Part shown: positions 54,176-64,000 of the stretch, one piece after another
How the letters are laid out: each line of letters begins with the position of its first letter
How positions within the stretch are numbered: the first letter of the stretch is position 1
Assembly: GCA_024707255.1 (NCBI GenBank)
Contig: JANQAC010000001.1
Location: 1,116,001 to 1,180,000, forward strand
Direction: 5' to 3'
From: Asticcacaulis sp.
Lineage (GTDB): Bacteria; Pseudomonadota; Alphaproteobacteria; Caulobacterales; Caulobacteraceae
DNA: 64,000 bases
The notes under the pieces: generated by a model
Told to the model about the DNA's origin: nothing
Databases searched by the model: none
What the model saw: only the letters and a program-made list of their open reading frames with translations
Program-made: the position numbers and the translations under genes

Positions 54176-56399
54176 TCACAGAAAACTATAGGGGTCGATA
54201 TCGACCACCAGCCGGATGGCATTGGGCCGCTTGATCGCCGCCAGCCAGTGACTGACGAATGCCTGCAGATCGCGGTTGCGGTCGGCCCGCACCAGGAAGC
54301 GCTTGCGCCATTGGCCACGCACTAACGCCAGTGGCGCATCGGCCGGGCCATAGACATCGACGCCTTCGGTATTCGGGATAAACAAAGCCAGTTCGCGCGA
54401 AAATTTGTTGAGCAGGTTCTGGTCCTTGGCCGACAGGATCAGCGCCGCCAGCCGTCCGAATGGCGGAAATTTCGCCACTTCGCGTGACATCGATTCATAG
54501 GCGTAGAAGGCGTCACGATCCTGATGCTGGAGGGCCTGCATGACCGGATGCTCCGGCGTATAGGTTTGCAGTACGGCCCGCCCCGGCTTGAGCTTGCGGC
54601 CCGCCCGCCCGGTGGCCTGCGCCAATAGCTGGAAAGTGCGCTCCGCGGCGCGCAGGTCGCCACCCTTTAGCCCAAGATCGGCATCGACAATCCCCACAAG
54701 CGTCAGGTTCGGGAAATTGTGTCCCTTGGCCGCCGCTTGCGTGGCGATGACGATATCGACTTCGTTATCCTCAATCCGTTTGATCAGCGAAGCCGAGGAA
54801 GCGGCATCGGGCGTGGTGTCAGAGGAAAAGACCTCTGCCCGCGCGTCGGGGAAACGACTTTGCACTTCTTCCAGAATGCGTTCCACGCCCGGCCCGACCG
54901 AAATCAAACTATCCTGCGCGCCGCAATGCGGACAGGTCTTCGGCTTGCGCATGGAAAAGCCGGTCAGGTGACAGACCAGCCGGCCTGACGCGCGGTGCTC
55001 GACCAGCCGAGGAATCGGTCTTGGGCGAGGTCATCTTCTCACCGCACGCCTTGCACAGCACGAGCGGCGCATAGCCCCGGCGATTGAGGAACAGCAGGGT
55101 CTGCTCGCCGCGCTTCAGGGTGGCCAGTATTTCACCAACCAGCGGATCACTCAGCCAGCGGGTTTCCCCATTCGGGCCCTTCTCCGGCGGATGCGCCTTC
55201 ATATCGATCAATGAAATATCAGGCAGGACCGCCGTGCCGTGGCGCTGCTCCAGCCGGATCCAGGCATAGCGGCCCTTTTCGGCATTGGTCAGGCTTTCCA
55301 GCGAGGGCGTGGCCGAAGCGAGTATGACCATGGCGCCATCGAGCCGCGCCCGGAACACCGCCAGATCGCGGGCATGATAGCGCGCGCCCTCTTCCTGCTT
55401 GTAGGAGCCGTCATGCTCTTCATCAACCACGATCAGGCCCAGTCGCTGATAGGGCAGAAAAAGCGCCGAACGCGCCCCGACCACCAGCCGCACATGGCCT
55501 TTCGCCACGCCCTCCCAGATGCGCCGGCGATTGCCGTTGGAGATATTGGCGTGCCATTGCGCCACCTCGACACCGAAACGCGCCTCAAGCCGGCCGAGCA
55601 CCGCCTGGGTCAGGGCGATTTCCGGCAGCAGGATCAGTACCTGGGCTTCGGGATCAGAACGCAGGATATCCGCGACGGATTCCAGATAGACCTCGGTCTT
55701 GCCGGAACCGGTGACGCCATCCAGCAGGACCGGCGCGAAGGCGCGTTTGGCCTGCTCCATCTGCAAAAGCTGATGCGCCGCCGATTGTGAGTCGTTCAGG
55801 CGTGCCGGTGCGAAATCGGGATTGGGCTGCGGCCAGATTTCTTCCCGCGCCAGATCGACCTTTTGCAGCACGCCTTCCTTTTCCAGCGCCGTCACCACGC
55901 CGGTCGAAACGCCAGCCGCCATAGCCAGGTCCGTGGCGCTCATCGGCACCAGGGCGGTATCGAGTACGGCCTGTCGCGCCTTGGTCATACGGCCTGGCTG
56001 TTCGCCGGTCAGCACATAGCCCTGCTTCGGGACGGCGCGCGGAATTTTCAGCGCCCGGATACAGCCATTGAGGAAAACACCCGGCGGGGTCAGGGTCCAG
56101 CCGGCGGCCCACAGCCAGAAGTTAAGGCTCGCCTCTGGAACAATGGGATCGTCAAGTTTTGCGACGACCGCCTTGACGCGCGACAGATCTTCGTCCGCTT
56201 CCGGCGTCTCAAAGCCGATCACCAGGCCGCGCACCTTGGCATGGCCCAGCGGCACGATCACATGTTCACCGGCCCTCAGGGTCATGCCGGCAGGCACGGC
56301 ATAATCAAGCGCCTCGGCCATGGGCGCGAGCACAACGACCTTGGCGATTAAGGTTACTTTTTCTGAGGGTTCAAACAAATCGGAGGCGGCCGGACTCAT
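54176..56399 (-). CDS. priA: Primosomal helicase PriA, frameshifted
   Basis: Restarts stalled replication forks. The N-terminal frame from ATG 56399 includes VPLGHAKVRGLVIGFE, the Walker A GVTGSGKTEVYLE and the DEEHDGSYKQ box. The C-terminal frame includes KTCPHCGA, ATQAAAKGHNFPNL and QATGRAGRKLKPG. They join if one base is removed near 55009, giving TDSWLVEHRASGRLVCHLTG and a continuous zinc-binding region with CKACG and CPHCG. The corrected length is about 740 residues, normal for PriA. A sequence error is the likely cause. Longer upstream readings overlap the divergent DUF484 gene and are not supported. Confidence 0.93.
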
Positions 56400-56480
56400 G
56401 ATTTTAGCCTCTAACACGAAATCCCCCGCTTTGTCATAGCCGGAAGCGGAAACCGCTTCACAGACGCGAAAAGCCACATT

Positions 56481-57176
56481 ATGGTGCTGATTATGAGCAC
56501 CGAAGGCGGCATAACCTTTCCCGATCTCGATAGCTGGCAGGCCATGCGCCGCTATCTGATCGAACACGCCGATGATATCCGGCGCGATACCGCCCTTTTG
56601 GAAACGCTGGGCCTGCAAAGCAAGACCAAACATCTGATCGATTTCGGCCCGGCCGCCCTGTCGCGCCTGGAGGCCCGCGCGCTCAAGGATTTCGATATCC
56701 GCCGCCAGCTTGAAATGACCGCCCGCGCCAATTTCGACGCCCAGAGCCAGACGCACGGTTTGGTCTTAAGCCTCATGGAAGCGCGCAATCATTCCGACCT
56801 GGCGCGCCGGCTGAATGAAGAGGTGCGCCATCGCTTCGGGCTGGTGGCCGCCACCATTGCGCTGGAAGATACCGCGCCGGTGCCGCTCGGCTGGAAAACC
56901 CTCGATTACGGCGGCGTTGACTATATCATCGGCGAAACGGGCCTGAGCCTTCTCGGCCCGGATGGCGTGTGCCGCGTGCTTTTCGATGACGATGTCAAGC
57001 GTGTCAAATCGGCGGCCGTGCTGCGCATCGCCCTGTGGCGCGAAGGCCGTCCGGGTCTCGTCGCCTTCGGTTCAAACGATTTTGACGGCTTCTCGCCGGA
57101 TATGGGCGCCGAACTGGTCGCCTTTGTCGCCCGCGTCGTGGAACGCGTGGCCGACCGCTGGCCGGTCCTCAGCTAG
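56481..57176 (+). CDS. DUF484 family protein (GAF-like)
   Basis: 231 residues. An N-terminal helical part (LDSWQAMRRYLIEHADDIRR, ALKDFDIRRQLEMTARANFD) precedes a GAF-like domain in the second half (VDYIIGETGLSLLG, GRPGLVAFGSNDFDGFSPDM). In many proteobacteria the family sits upstream of xerC, as here. Its function is unknown. It diverges from priA. Confidence 0.85.
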   Translation: MVLIMSTEGGITFPDLDSWQAMRRYLIEHADDIRRDTALLETLGLQSKTKHLIDFGPAALSRLEARALKDFDIRRQLEMTARANFDAQSQTHGLVLSLMEARNHSDLARRLNEEVRHRFGLVAATIALEDTAPVPLGWKTLDYGGVDYIIGETGLSLLGPDGVCRVLFDDDVKRVKSAAVLRIALWREGRPGLVAFGSNDFDGFSPDMGAELVAFVARVVERVADRWPVLS

Positions 57177-57304
57177 GTTTTACCGTAATTTTTTCCAACC
57201 CGATCAACCGGGTAAAGGATTCCTTACGGTTTGATCTTAAAATTGTCCACATGCCTTCCTATATTCAAAATTCAAGGATGCTACCCTGCGTCTATGAGGC
57301 TTCC

Positions 57305-57380
57305 TTCTCCGACGCCCCCCTGCGGTCCGGCATGGAGAAAGCCCTCTCACCACTCCTACCCTTCCAAAAGGACGGGGAGG
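57305..57380. repeat. Two adjacent imperfect hairpins before xerC
   Basis: TTCTCC/GGAGAA (57305-57339) and CCTACCCTTCC/GGACGGGGAGG (57355-57380, 9 of 11 pairs around AAAA) lie in the 235-bp gap before xerC. The composition resembles intergenic palindromic repeats of related genomes, but only one copy is in this window. Confidence 0.35.
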
Positions 57381-57411
57381 GAAGCCGCCCCGGCGCAGGG
57401 GAGCATTTCTC

Positions 57412-58325
57412 TTGACCCTTTTCGATGCCCAGATCGCCTGGGTGAACTGGCTGAAAGACCAGAAGCGGTGTTCGCCGCGCACGCTGGACGCCTATGCCCA
57501 CGCCCTGCGTTATTATCTCGACCATCTCGGCAAGTCCGTTCCAAACGACCTGACGCTTGATGATATAGTCGCCGTGTCTTCCGGCGATATCCGCGCCTGG
57601 ATGGCGCATCTGCGCAGCAAAGATCCCCCCTGTCGGCGCGCTCCCTGGCCCAGCATCTTTCGGCCATAAAATCCTTTCACGGTTTCCTCGATCTGCATTT
57701 CGACCGGCCCAATGCCCAGGTGGCGCTGATGCGCGGCCCCCGCCTGAAAGCCACCCTGCCGCGCCCGCTCAATATCGACCAGATGCAGGGCCTGCTCAAC
57801 GAAACCCAGATGGATTCGGATCGGGACGACTGGGAAAACGCCCGCGATGAGGCCATTTACATGCTGCTCTATGGTCTCGGCCTGCGGATTTCCGAAGCCC
57901 TGTCGCTGCGCGTAAAAGATGCACCGCTCGGCGACTCTTTACGTATTGTTGGTAAGGGCAACAAGATGCGCGCCCTGCCGGTCATCACGGCGGTGCGCGA
58001 AGCGGTGGAGACCTATCGCCGCCAGCAGCCGTTCGTCCTCCAGCCGGAAGACAGGCTGTTCCGCGCCAAACGTGGCGGCGAACTCTCACCGCGTCACGTC
58101 CAGGCCAGCATCCAGCACCTGCGTTCGCGCCTGGGCCTTTCCGACCGCGCCACGCCGCACGCCCTGCGCCACTCGTTTGCCACCCACCTGCTTGGTTCCG
58201 GCGCCGACCTGCGCTCGATCCAGGAACTGCTCGGCCATGTGTCGCTGTCCACCACGCAGAAATATACCCAGGTCGATACCGAACGCCTGCTCTCCGCCTA
58301 TGCCGCCGCGCATCCCAAGGGATAA
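57412..58325 (+). CDS. xerC: Tyrosine recombinase XerC, frameshifted
   Basis: Resolves chromosome dimers at dif. The first frame (TTG start) has the SAM-like N-terminal domain: WVNWLKDQKRCSPRTLDAYA and GDIRAWMAHLRSKDPP. The second has the catalytic domain: YGLGLRISEALSLRV (Arg I), HALRHSFATHLLGSGADLRS (H-x-x-R), LGHVSLSTTQKYTQVD (Tyr nucleophile). Adding one C to the C6 run near 57630 restores LSARSLAQHLSAIKSFHGFL between the frames, giving about 304 residues, the normal length. Homopolymer error is likely. Confidence 0.92.
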
Positions 58326-58401
58326 GGCTGCCTGAAGGCCGATCTTGCGTGAACGCTAACATAGGGCTAAGCTCCCGATAAACCGGGGTTTTTACGTAAT
58401 C

Positions 58402-59415
58402 ATGTCAACCATCTACGATGTCGCCGAACTGGCCGGTGTTTCGGCGAAGACCGTGTCGCGCGTGGTCAATGAAGACAAGGCCGTCAAGGCCAGCACGCGT
58501 GAAAAGGTGCTGGCCGCGATGGCCCAGCTCGAATACCGCCCCAATGCCCAGGCGCGCAGCCTTCGCATGGGTGGCAAGACCTCCATCGGCCTGCTGCTGG
58601 AAGACCCGACCAGCGGCTATCAGGGCCGTTTTCACCAGGCCATGCTCGCCGCCTGCATGGAATCGCGCAAATATCTGGCCGTTGAGCTGTACGAGCAGGG
58701 AATGCCTGACTGGCAAGCCTATCTCGACCGCTTCATTACCGATGCGCAGATCAGGGACATGATCCTGCTGCCAACCCTGTGCGATTTCGGGCCACTCAAA
58801 AGTTTCCTGAAAAGTCGAAATATAAACTGTGTACTGATCTCGCCCTCCACGCCGGACAGTCATTACGCCTCCGTGGCCATGGATGACAGGCTGGCGGCGC
58901 GCGATGTCGTCGAATACCTGTTCAGCATGGGCCATACGAAGATTGCGCATATCGGCGGCCATCCGGATCACGCCGCCTCGATCCTGCGCCGCAATGGCTT
59001 TTATGAAGCCTTCGACGCGGCTGGCATTGCGCGGCCACCGGCGGCCTATATGGAATCCGGATATTTTTCGTTCAAGTCCGGCTTCGAGGCCGCCGAACGC
59101 CTGCTGGCCCTGCCCGACCGCCCGACCGCCATCTTCGCCTGCAATGATGAAATGGCGGCCGCCACCTGCTCGGTGGCGCACAAGGCCGGCCTGCGTATCC
59201 CCGATGATCTGGCCGTGGTCGGTTTCGACGATGCCCCGATCTCCTCGGCGGTCTGGCCCGCCCTGACGACCGTGCGTCAGCCCTATCTCGAAATGGCCCG
59301 CCGCAGCATCCAGATTCTCGATGATTCCCCGGACAAGGTCACAGCCAGCGATCGCCAGATCCGCCATATCATTCCGCATGAACTGATCGTGCGCGAAACC
59401 ACGATCACATCTTGA
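58402..59415 (+). CDS. LacI-family transcriptional regulator
   Basis: 337 residues. The N-terminal HTH is TIYDVAELAGVSAKTVSRVV with the hinge AQLEYRPNAQARSLR. The effector domain is a periplasmic-binding-protein fold (YFSFKSGFEAAERLLALPDR, AIFACNDEMAAATCSV, AVVGFDDAPISSAVWPALTT). Such regulators sense sugars or their derivatives. Its 3' end overlaps the convergent halogenase by 133 bp. It may control the halogenase via the inverted repeat at 61084-61108 and perhaps also the GH15/GH97 operators (inference). Confidence 0.94.
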   Translation: MSTIYDVAELAGVSAKTVSRVVNEDKAVKASTREKVLAAMAQLEYRPNAQARSLRMGGKTSIGLLLEDPTSGYQGRFHQAMLAACMESRKYLAVELYEQGMPDWQAYLDRFITDAQIRDMILLPTLCDFGPLKSFLKSRNINCVLISPSTPDSHYASVAMDDRLAARDVVEYLFSMGHTKIAHIGGHPDHAASILRRNGFYEAFDAAGIARPPAAYMESGYFSFKSGFEAAERLLALPDRPTAIFACNDEMAAATCSVAHKAGLRIPDDLAVVGFDDAPISSAVWPALTTVRQPYLEMARRSIQILDDSPDKVTASDRQIRHIIPHELIVRETTITS

Positions 59416-61037
59416 CCCCGCGCATACGGGGCGGTGGCGCCCCGGCGCTCAACGAAGCCTTCCCTGTAGACGGCATCGACCAGATCGCGATGGCTGATCA
59501 GATCCTTTGAAGCCTGTTCGCCGAAGGCGGCGATCCGGGCGAAAAGCTGATCAGCCAGTTCCGTCTCACGCAGGGAAGGGCGGGCGGCCTCGTAGTTGGT
59601 TTCGAAATTCATGCCGTACAGAATATACTGGTAGCTGAAGAAGGCGAAACTCTCATGATCCAGTACGAAATCAAAGCGTGACGGCGGGCGGAATTTCCAC
59701 AGGGCCAGCAGATCGCGCAGATGCGACGGTATTGTCTCAGGCTTCGTATTGTCCACCCAAAAGGGCTCCGGGCGCTTGCTCAGGCAGTAGTGCAGCTTGA
59801 TGAAGCCGATTATGGTCTCATAACGCCGCGTCATGGACTCATTGAAAATCGTCGCCGACGCATCCGCCGGACCACTGAACGGGAAAAACTCGACGATCTT
59901 GTTGACGGCCGACTCGATCAGCACCATGCCCGTCGATTCCAGCGGCTCCAGGAAGCCGGCGGACAGGCCCACCGCGACGCAATTCTTCACCCACTGCTGC
60001 TCACGATACCCCGCGGTGAAGCTGATGTGTCGCGGAGAAATTTCGGCTTTGCTGGTCCGGCCGATATATTCGCGCAAAACGGCTTCGGCGCGCTCGTCCG
60101 TTGTATAGTCAGACGCATAGACATAGCCTATCCCCCGGCGGTCGCTGAGGGCAATATCCCACGTCCAGCCGGCTTCATGGGCCGACGAGACCGTGTAACT
60201 TTCGAGTTGGCAATCCGTACAGTCATGCGGCACCTGGGCGGTGACCGCACGGTCAGTGAACAGGATATCGCGGATCGGCCTGAATGGCACCCGGAGCGCC
60301 TTTCCGATCAGTTCGGCACGAAAGCCCGAGCAATCGACATAAAGCCCGGCTTTCAGGTCGCCATGCTCCGCCGTGGCCACATGGTCGATAGCGCCATCGG
60401 CCGCAAGGCCAACACCGGTCAGATTGCCGTAGAGATGATGAACGCCCAGCCCCTTGGCAAATTTCGCCAGCACACCAGCAAACCGGTAGGCATCAAAATG
60501 GTAGGCGTAGTTCAAAGGCCCCTGATAGTGCCCCTGATGGATGGCCTTCGGCGCCAGGCCGGCATCGGCCACTTTTTTCTGGAAGGTGACCGCCTGGGCG
60601 AAGGGCGGGCGCTTATCTCGGTCTTTCAGGAGCCAGTACGGCACCAGATTCAGTTCTTCGCGCGACCAGTAAGGCGCTTCGAAGGGATGAAAGTAATGGC
60701 TGTGTTTCAACTGGCCGTTGGGTTCGTGCTGCGGCGGCGTCTCCCAGTCATCAAAGCGGATGCCTTGTTTGAAAGTGGCATGGCTTTCACGCATGAATTC
60801 CGCTTCATCTATGCCAAGCGAACGCAGAATATTACGGATGGTCGGAAACGTGCCCTCGCCTACCCCTATGATGCTGATGTCCGGCGATTCCAAGACGGTG
60901 ATCCTTGGACCACCCGTCCGGTCCGTACCGAGATTTTTAGCCAGATAGGCGGCCGTCATCCAGCCCGCCGCCCCGCCGCCGACGATCAGAACCTCGCGCG
61001 CTTTTCTTTCAGAGGCTGACGTATCAGTGTGGCTCAT
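59283..61037 (-). CDS. Flavin-dependent tryptophan-halogenase-family protein
   Basis: 584 residues. G20-GGAAG in VLIVGGGAAGWMTAAYLAKN binds FAD. K90 in ATFKQGIRFDDW corresponds to the catalytic lysine of PrnA-type halogenases, and W291-TWDIA matches the WxWxIP motif with Ala in place of Pro. GFLEPLESTGMVLIE is also conserved in the family. The last 40 or so residues are encoded antisense to the LacI gene and do not look like a halogenase end, suggesting the original stop was lost. Homologues often sit in TonB-linked carbohydrate loci of Caulobacterales and xanthomonads, and their natural substrates are mostly unknown. Confidence 0.88.
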   Translation of the reverse strand: MSHTDTSASERKAREVLIVGGGAAGWMTAAYLAKNLGTDRTGGPRITVLESPDISIIGVGEGTFPTIRNILRSLGIDEAEFMRESHATFKQGIRFDDWETPPQHEPNGQLKHSHYFHPFEAPYWSREELNLVPYWLLKDRDKRPPFAQAVTFQKKVADAGLAPKAIHQGHYQGPLNYAYHFDAYRFAGVLAKFAKGLGVHHLYGNLTGVGLAADGAIDHVATAEHGDLKAGLYVDCSGFRAELIGKALRVPFRPIRDILFTDRAVTAQVPHDCTDCQLESYTVSSAHEAGWTWDIALSDRRGIGYVYASDYTTDERAEAVLREYIGRTSKAEISPRHISFTAGYREQQWVKNCVAVGLSAGFLEPLESTGMVLIESAVNKIVEFFPFSGPADASATIFNESMTRRYETIIGFIKLHYCLSKRPEPFWVDNTKPETIPSHLRDLLALWKFRPPSRFDFVLDHESFAFFSYQYILYGMNFETNYEAARPSLRETELADQLFARIAAFGEQASKDLISHRDLVDAVYREGFVERRGATAPYARGQDVIVVSRTISSCGMIWRIWRSLAVTLSGESSRIWMLRRAISR

Positions 61038-61083
61038 CTCGATTGTTTCGCTGTTTTGTTATTGGGCGCATCGGCACCATTCT

Positions 61084-61108
61084 CTTATATGATACGGTTT
61101 TGTATAAG
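61084..61108. promoter_or_regulatory. Candidate operator upstream of the halogenase
   Basis: CTTATA and TATAAG flank a 13-bp centre that itself contains ATAC and GTAT arms (GATACGGTTTTGTATA). It lies about 47 bp before the halogenase start and is AT-rich, fitting a regulated promoter. The LacI gene next to the halogenase is the obvious candidate binder. Confidence 0.4.
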
Positions 61109-61229
61109 TTTTCAAGCACGTTCAGGGCTTTCGGCCGCTTCGTAACCGGAAGTAGCCCCATCGCATCAATCCGCTTGCGCGATCTGCACACGCGGGCTTA
61201 ATCTGGCCGTAACAAAAGGGAGAAACCGC

Positions 61230-61706
61230 ATGATCACCCTGACCGTCAACGGAAAACGTCGTGAGGTCGATGCGCCGGAAGAGATGCCGCTTCTGTGGGC
61301 CCTGCGCGACGAACTCGATCTCAAGGGCACCAAGTTCGGCTGCGGCGTGGCGCAGTGCGGCGCCTGCACCGTCCATGTCGATGGCGAGGCGGCACGCGCC
61401 TGCGTCACGCCGATCGGCTCCTTGGACGGTGCGAAAATCACCACCATCGAAGGCATAGGCGACACCCGTGAAGGGCAGGCGCTGCAAACGGCCTGGCTGG
61501 AACTGGATGTCATGCAGTGCGGCTATTGCCAGGCCGGCCAGATCATGACCGCCGCCGCCCTGCTGGCCAAAACCCCGAAACCGGATGACGCGGCAATCGA
61601 TGAAGCCATGGAGGGCAATCTCTGCCGCTGCGCCACCTATAAGCGTATCCGCGCCGCCATAAAATCGGCTTCGGGCCAGCCGGTCGATGACTTGAGGAGC
61701 GCCTGA
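61230..61706 (+). CDS. [2Fe-2S] small subunit of a molybdenum hydroxylase (IorA-like)
   Basis: 158 residues. The plant-type cluster is held by C38, C43, C46 and C58 (FGCGVAQCGACTVHVDGEAA). The second cluster is in the helical domain by C97, C100, C132 and C134 (MQCGYCQAGQIM, LCRCATY). The small size and pairing with a long catalytic subunit match the isoquinoline 1-oxidoreductase / aldehyde oxidase group that lacks a separate FAD subunit. Electrons would go to a membrane cytochrome or similar acceptor. The large subunit starts 1 bp after its stop. Confidence 0.92.
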   Translation: MITLTVNGKRREVDAPEEMPLLWALRDELDLKGTKFGCGVAQCGACTVHVDGEAARACVTPIGSLDGAKITTIEGIGDTREGQALQTAWLELDVMQCGYCQAGQIMTAAALLAKTPKPDDAAIDEAMEGNLCRCATYKRIRAAIKSASGQPVDDLRSA

Positions 61707-61707
61707 C

Positions 61708-63858
61708 ATGGAAACGACACGCAGACTGTTCCTCCAGGCGGGCGCCGGTATCGGCGGCGGCCTGATGCTCGGCTTCGGCTTTGCGAAGGCAGAAGGTACA
61801 CAAGCCCTCACCGACTATATAAGCATCGCGCCTGGCGGCCTGGTTACGATCATGGCCAAGAACCCGGAAATTGGCCAGGGCGCAAAGACCATGCTCCCCA
61901 TCCTGATCGCCGAGGAACTGGACGCCGACTGGACGAAGGTCCGCATTGAAACCGCCCCTTCGGATGAGGCGCGTTACGGCGCGCAATTCGCCGGCGGCAG
62001 CATGACCACGACGATGAACTGGGAACCGATGCGCCAGGTCGGCGCGGCGGCACGCTGGCTGTTGATCGAGGCGGCGGCGCGGAAATTGTCAGCCCCGCAT
62101 GACGCTTTCACCACCGCTAAGGGCCAGGTGATCCACGAAAGTGGCAAGACCTTCGTTTATGGCGAACTGGCGGCTGACGCAGCAAAACCGACGCCGCCGG
62201 CATTGGAAAACCTAAAGCTGAAAGACCCGAAAGACTTCAAGCTGATCGGCCAGTCACAGAATGGCTATGACAGTCCGAAAATCGTCAGGGGCGAGCCGAT
62301 CTTCGGTATCGACATGACCCTGCCGGGGATGCTCTACGCCGTCTATGTCAAGTCGCCGGTCTATGGCGCGCGGCTGCAAACCTGCGACCTGACGGCGGCG
62401 AAGGCCATGCCGGGCGTGACCGATGTTTTCATCCTGAAAGGCACGGACTGGCACGGCTTGCAGGATGGTATCGCCATCCTGGCCAAAAGCTGGTGGTATG
62501 CGCAAAATGCCCGTACCGCACTGGAACCGGTGTGGGACGACGCCATCGGCGCCACGCACGACAGCGCCATTTATCTCGAAAAGGCGAAGGCGCTGGTCAA
62601 GGGCAAGGGAGACGTCAAGCAACATAGCGGCGATATCGATGCCGCATTGAAAAGCGCGGCGAAGACCATCGACGCCTTTTACGATGTGCCCTTCCTGGCC
62701 CATGTGCCGATGGAACCGCAGAACTGCACGGCTCGCGTAACCGCCACTGGCGTCGAAATCTGGGCGCCAACCCAGGTGCCAAACAGCGGCAAGGAACTGG
62801 TCGGCAAGACGCTCGGCGTCGCCCCGGAAACCGTCACCGTCCATATGCGGCGCGCCGGCGGCGGCTTCGGCCGGCGGCTGGAAAACGACTACATGGCCGA
62901 GGTCGCCGCCATTGCGCAAAAGGCCGGCAAGCCGGTCAAGCTGGTCTGGTCGCGTGAGGACGATGTCGCCCACGATTTCTTCCGGCCCGGCTGCTATCAC
63001 AGCTTACGCGCCGGCGTGGATGCGGCGGGCAGGCTCACCGCCTATGCCTGCCACAGCGTCACCTTCAGCCGCGACGGCCAGGTGGCCCAGGGCGCCGGCA
63101 TCGACGGTAACGCCTTCGCGCCGCTGGTGACGCCCAATTTCCGGCTGGAGCAATCGCTGATCGAGACCACCATCCCCACCGGCTATCTGCGCGCGCCGTC
63201 GTCCAATGCCCTGGCCTTCGTGCATGAAAGCTTCTGGGACGAGATCGCCCATGCGGCGGGCCAGGATCCGGTGGCCTTCCGGCTGGCGCAGCTCGACGCA
63301 CATCTGAGCGACAAGGCCAATTACAATCCGGCGCGGATGCGGGCCGTGTTGCAAACCGTCGCCGAACGCTCGAACTGGGGCAAGGCGTCACTTCCCAAGG
63401 GAGAAGGTTTGGGCGTCGCCACCTATTTCAGCCATCGCGGCTATTTTGCCGAGGTGGCGCATGTCCGCGTAGCGGCTGACGGCCAGTGGCGCGTGCTCAA
63501 GGTCTGGGCGGTCGGCGATGTCGGCTCGCACATCATCAATCCGACCGGCGCGTTCAATCAGGTTGAAGGCTCCGTCATGGACGGCATCGGCTCGATGGAG
63601 GCCGGGATCACCTTTGAAAAGGGCCGCGCCGTCCAGAGCAATTTCCACGACATCCCGATGATGCGGATGCCGAAGGCGCCGCAAGTCGATGTCCATTTCG
63701 TCACCAACGATTTCCCGCCGACCGGCCTGGGTGAACCCGCCCTGCCGCCGGTCATTCCCGCCGTCGCCAACGCCATTTTCGCCGCCACTGGCATCCGGAT
63801 CCGTAAACTACCGATCCTGCCGGAAACCCTGGCCACCAAACAAGTGGCCAACGCTTGA
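61708..63858 (+). CDS. Molybdopterin-binding large subunit (IorB-like, Tat-exported)
   Basis: 716 residues. [11 protein letters not shown] is a twin-arginine signal, so the folded enzyme should be exported to the periplasm with its small subunit. Conserved parts include [59 protein letters not shown] and the catalytic Glu in [19 protein letters not shown]. The members I know oxidise N-heterocycles or aldehydes; the substrate is not readable. Its stop overlaps the TTG start of an XdhC-like gene, making an operon of subunit, subunit and maturation factor. Confidence 0.93.
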   Translation: METTRRLFLQAGAGIGGGLMLGFGFAKAEGTQALTDYISIAPGGLVTIMAKNPEIGQGAKTMLPILIAEELDADWTKVRIETAPSDEARYGAQFAGGSMTTTMNWEPMRQVGAAARWLLIEAAARKLSAPHDAFTTAKGQVIHESGKTFVYGELAADAAKPTPPALENLKLKDPKDFKLIGQSQNGYDSPKIVRGEPIFGIDMTLPGMLYAVYVKSPVYGARLQTCDLTAAKAMPGVTDVFILKGTDWHGLQDGIAILAKSWWYAQNARTALEPVWDDAIGATHDSAIYLEKAKALVKGKGDVKQHSGDIDAALKSAAKTIDAFYDVPFLAHVPMEPQNCTARVTATGVEIWAPTQVPNSGKELVGKTLGVAPETVTVHMRRAGGGFGRRLENDYMAEVAAIAQKAGKPVKLVWSREDDVAHDFFRPGCYHSLRAGVDAAGRLTAYACHSVTFSRDGQVAQGAGIDGNAFAPLVTPNFRLEQSLIETTIPTGYLRAPSSNALAFVHESFWDEIAHAAGQDPVAFRLAQLDAHLSDKANYNPARMRAVLQTVAERSNWGKASLPKGEGLGVATYFSHRGYFAEVAHVRVAADGQWRVLKVWAVGDVGSHIINPTGAFNQVEGSVMDGIGSMEAGITFEKGRAVQSNFHDIPMMRMPKAPQVDVHFVTNDFPPTGLGEPALPPVIPAVANAIFAATGIRIRKLPILPETLATKQVANA

Positions 63859-64000
63859 TCCTGCCTGCGCCTGTCTATCGTGATTTTGTGCTGCCGGCGC
63901 TGAGGAACTGGCGCAAGGCCGGTCACCAGACCGCCCTGCTCACCCTGATCAGCACCACCGGTCAGTCACCGCGCCCGGTCGGCAGCCAGTTGGCCGTCTG
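63855..64000 (+). CDS. XdhC/CoxI-family maturation protein (3' end cut by window)
   Basis: 48 codons visible from a TTG that overlaps the IorB-like stop. [25 protein letters not shown] is the typical XdhC N-terminus. XdhC proteins bind molybdenum cofactor, help sulphurate it and insert it into xanthine-dehydrogenase-type enzymes. Context supports that role for the two genes upstream. Confidence 0.8.
   Translation, partial: MILPAPVYRDFVLPALRNWRKAGHQTALLTLISTTGQSPRPVGSQLAV

Noticed and set aside
59721..61019. Plus-strand open frame opposite the halogenase
   Set aside because: Antisense shadow; the halogenase has FAD, Lys and WxW motifs in the correct frame.

Overview
The window looks like a chromosomal segment of an alphaproteobacterium of the Caulobacterales, most likely an Asticcacaulis-type organism. 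This rests on high GC content, a TonB-dependent receptor next to sugar-degrading enzymes, and conserved blocks: the rnd-lptC-lptA-lptB-rpoN-hpf-ptsN series, the acidic zinc-ribbon protein beside aroA, the aroA-cmk-rpsA-ihfB order, and atpHAGDC. The assignment is inferred from family content and gene order; no database was searched. Both ends are cut: a TonB receptor on the left and an XdhC-like gene on the right.

Layout. 1-4.4 kb: partial TonB receptor, a divergent membrane LytTR regulator (frameshifted), a glycosyltransferase. 4.7-7.9 kb: an AlaC-like aminotransferase with the tail of a second copy behind it, an SRPBCC/ArsR pair, an EamA transporter. 7.9-11.7 kb: glmS divergent from an unusual glmM that carries an N-terminal helix-turn-helix domain. 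11.8-21.6 kb: a DUF1624 membrane protein, a protease-like protein that has lost its active site, transaldolase, rimO, an acetyltransferase, a hydrolase and Hsp20. 21.6-27.6 kb: a strange tRNA-like element, ptsN, hpf, rpoN, the lipopolysaccharide transport genes lptB/A/C, and RNase D. 27.7-36.4 kb: small membrane proteins, tRNA-Ala(GGC), aroA, a toxin-antitoxin pair wedged between aroA and cmk, rpsA, ihfB, mscL. 36.4-43.4 kb: an alpha-glucan locus in which GH15 and GH97 enzymes diverge from a 632-bp region holding mirrored operator pairs, followed by a two-domain esterase. 43.5-51.8 kb: polysaccharide deacetylase-like protein, rppH, a glycosidase-like secreted protein and the F1 ATP synthase genes. 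52-58.3 kb: TerC, a serine hydrolase, priA, a DUF484 protein and xerC. 58.4-64 kb: a LacI regulator, a flavin-dependent halogenase, and a molybdenum hydroxylase (IorAB-like) with an XdhC-type maturation protein.

How genes work together. glmS and glmM carry out two consecutive steps towards UDP-GlcNAc and share a promoter region. The rnd-lpt-rpoN block combines envelope assembly with sigma-54 and the nitrogen PTS. The GH15/GH97/esterase group is a periplasmic or secreted alpha-glucan utilisation unit under probable LacI-family control.

Data quality. Six genes (the LytTR gene, cmk, atpD, atpA, priA, xerC) each contain one single-base indel, several of them in homopolymers. Five are core housekeeping genes and all read through cleanly when one base is added or removed. 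Sequencing or assembly error is the simplest explanation, and it should be kept in mind when judging the HTH-GlmM fusion.
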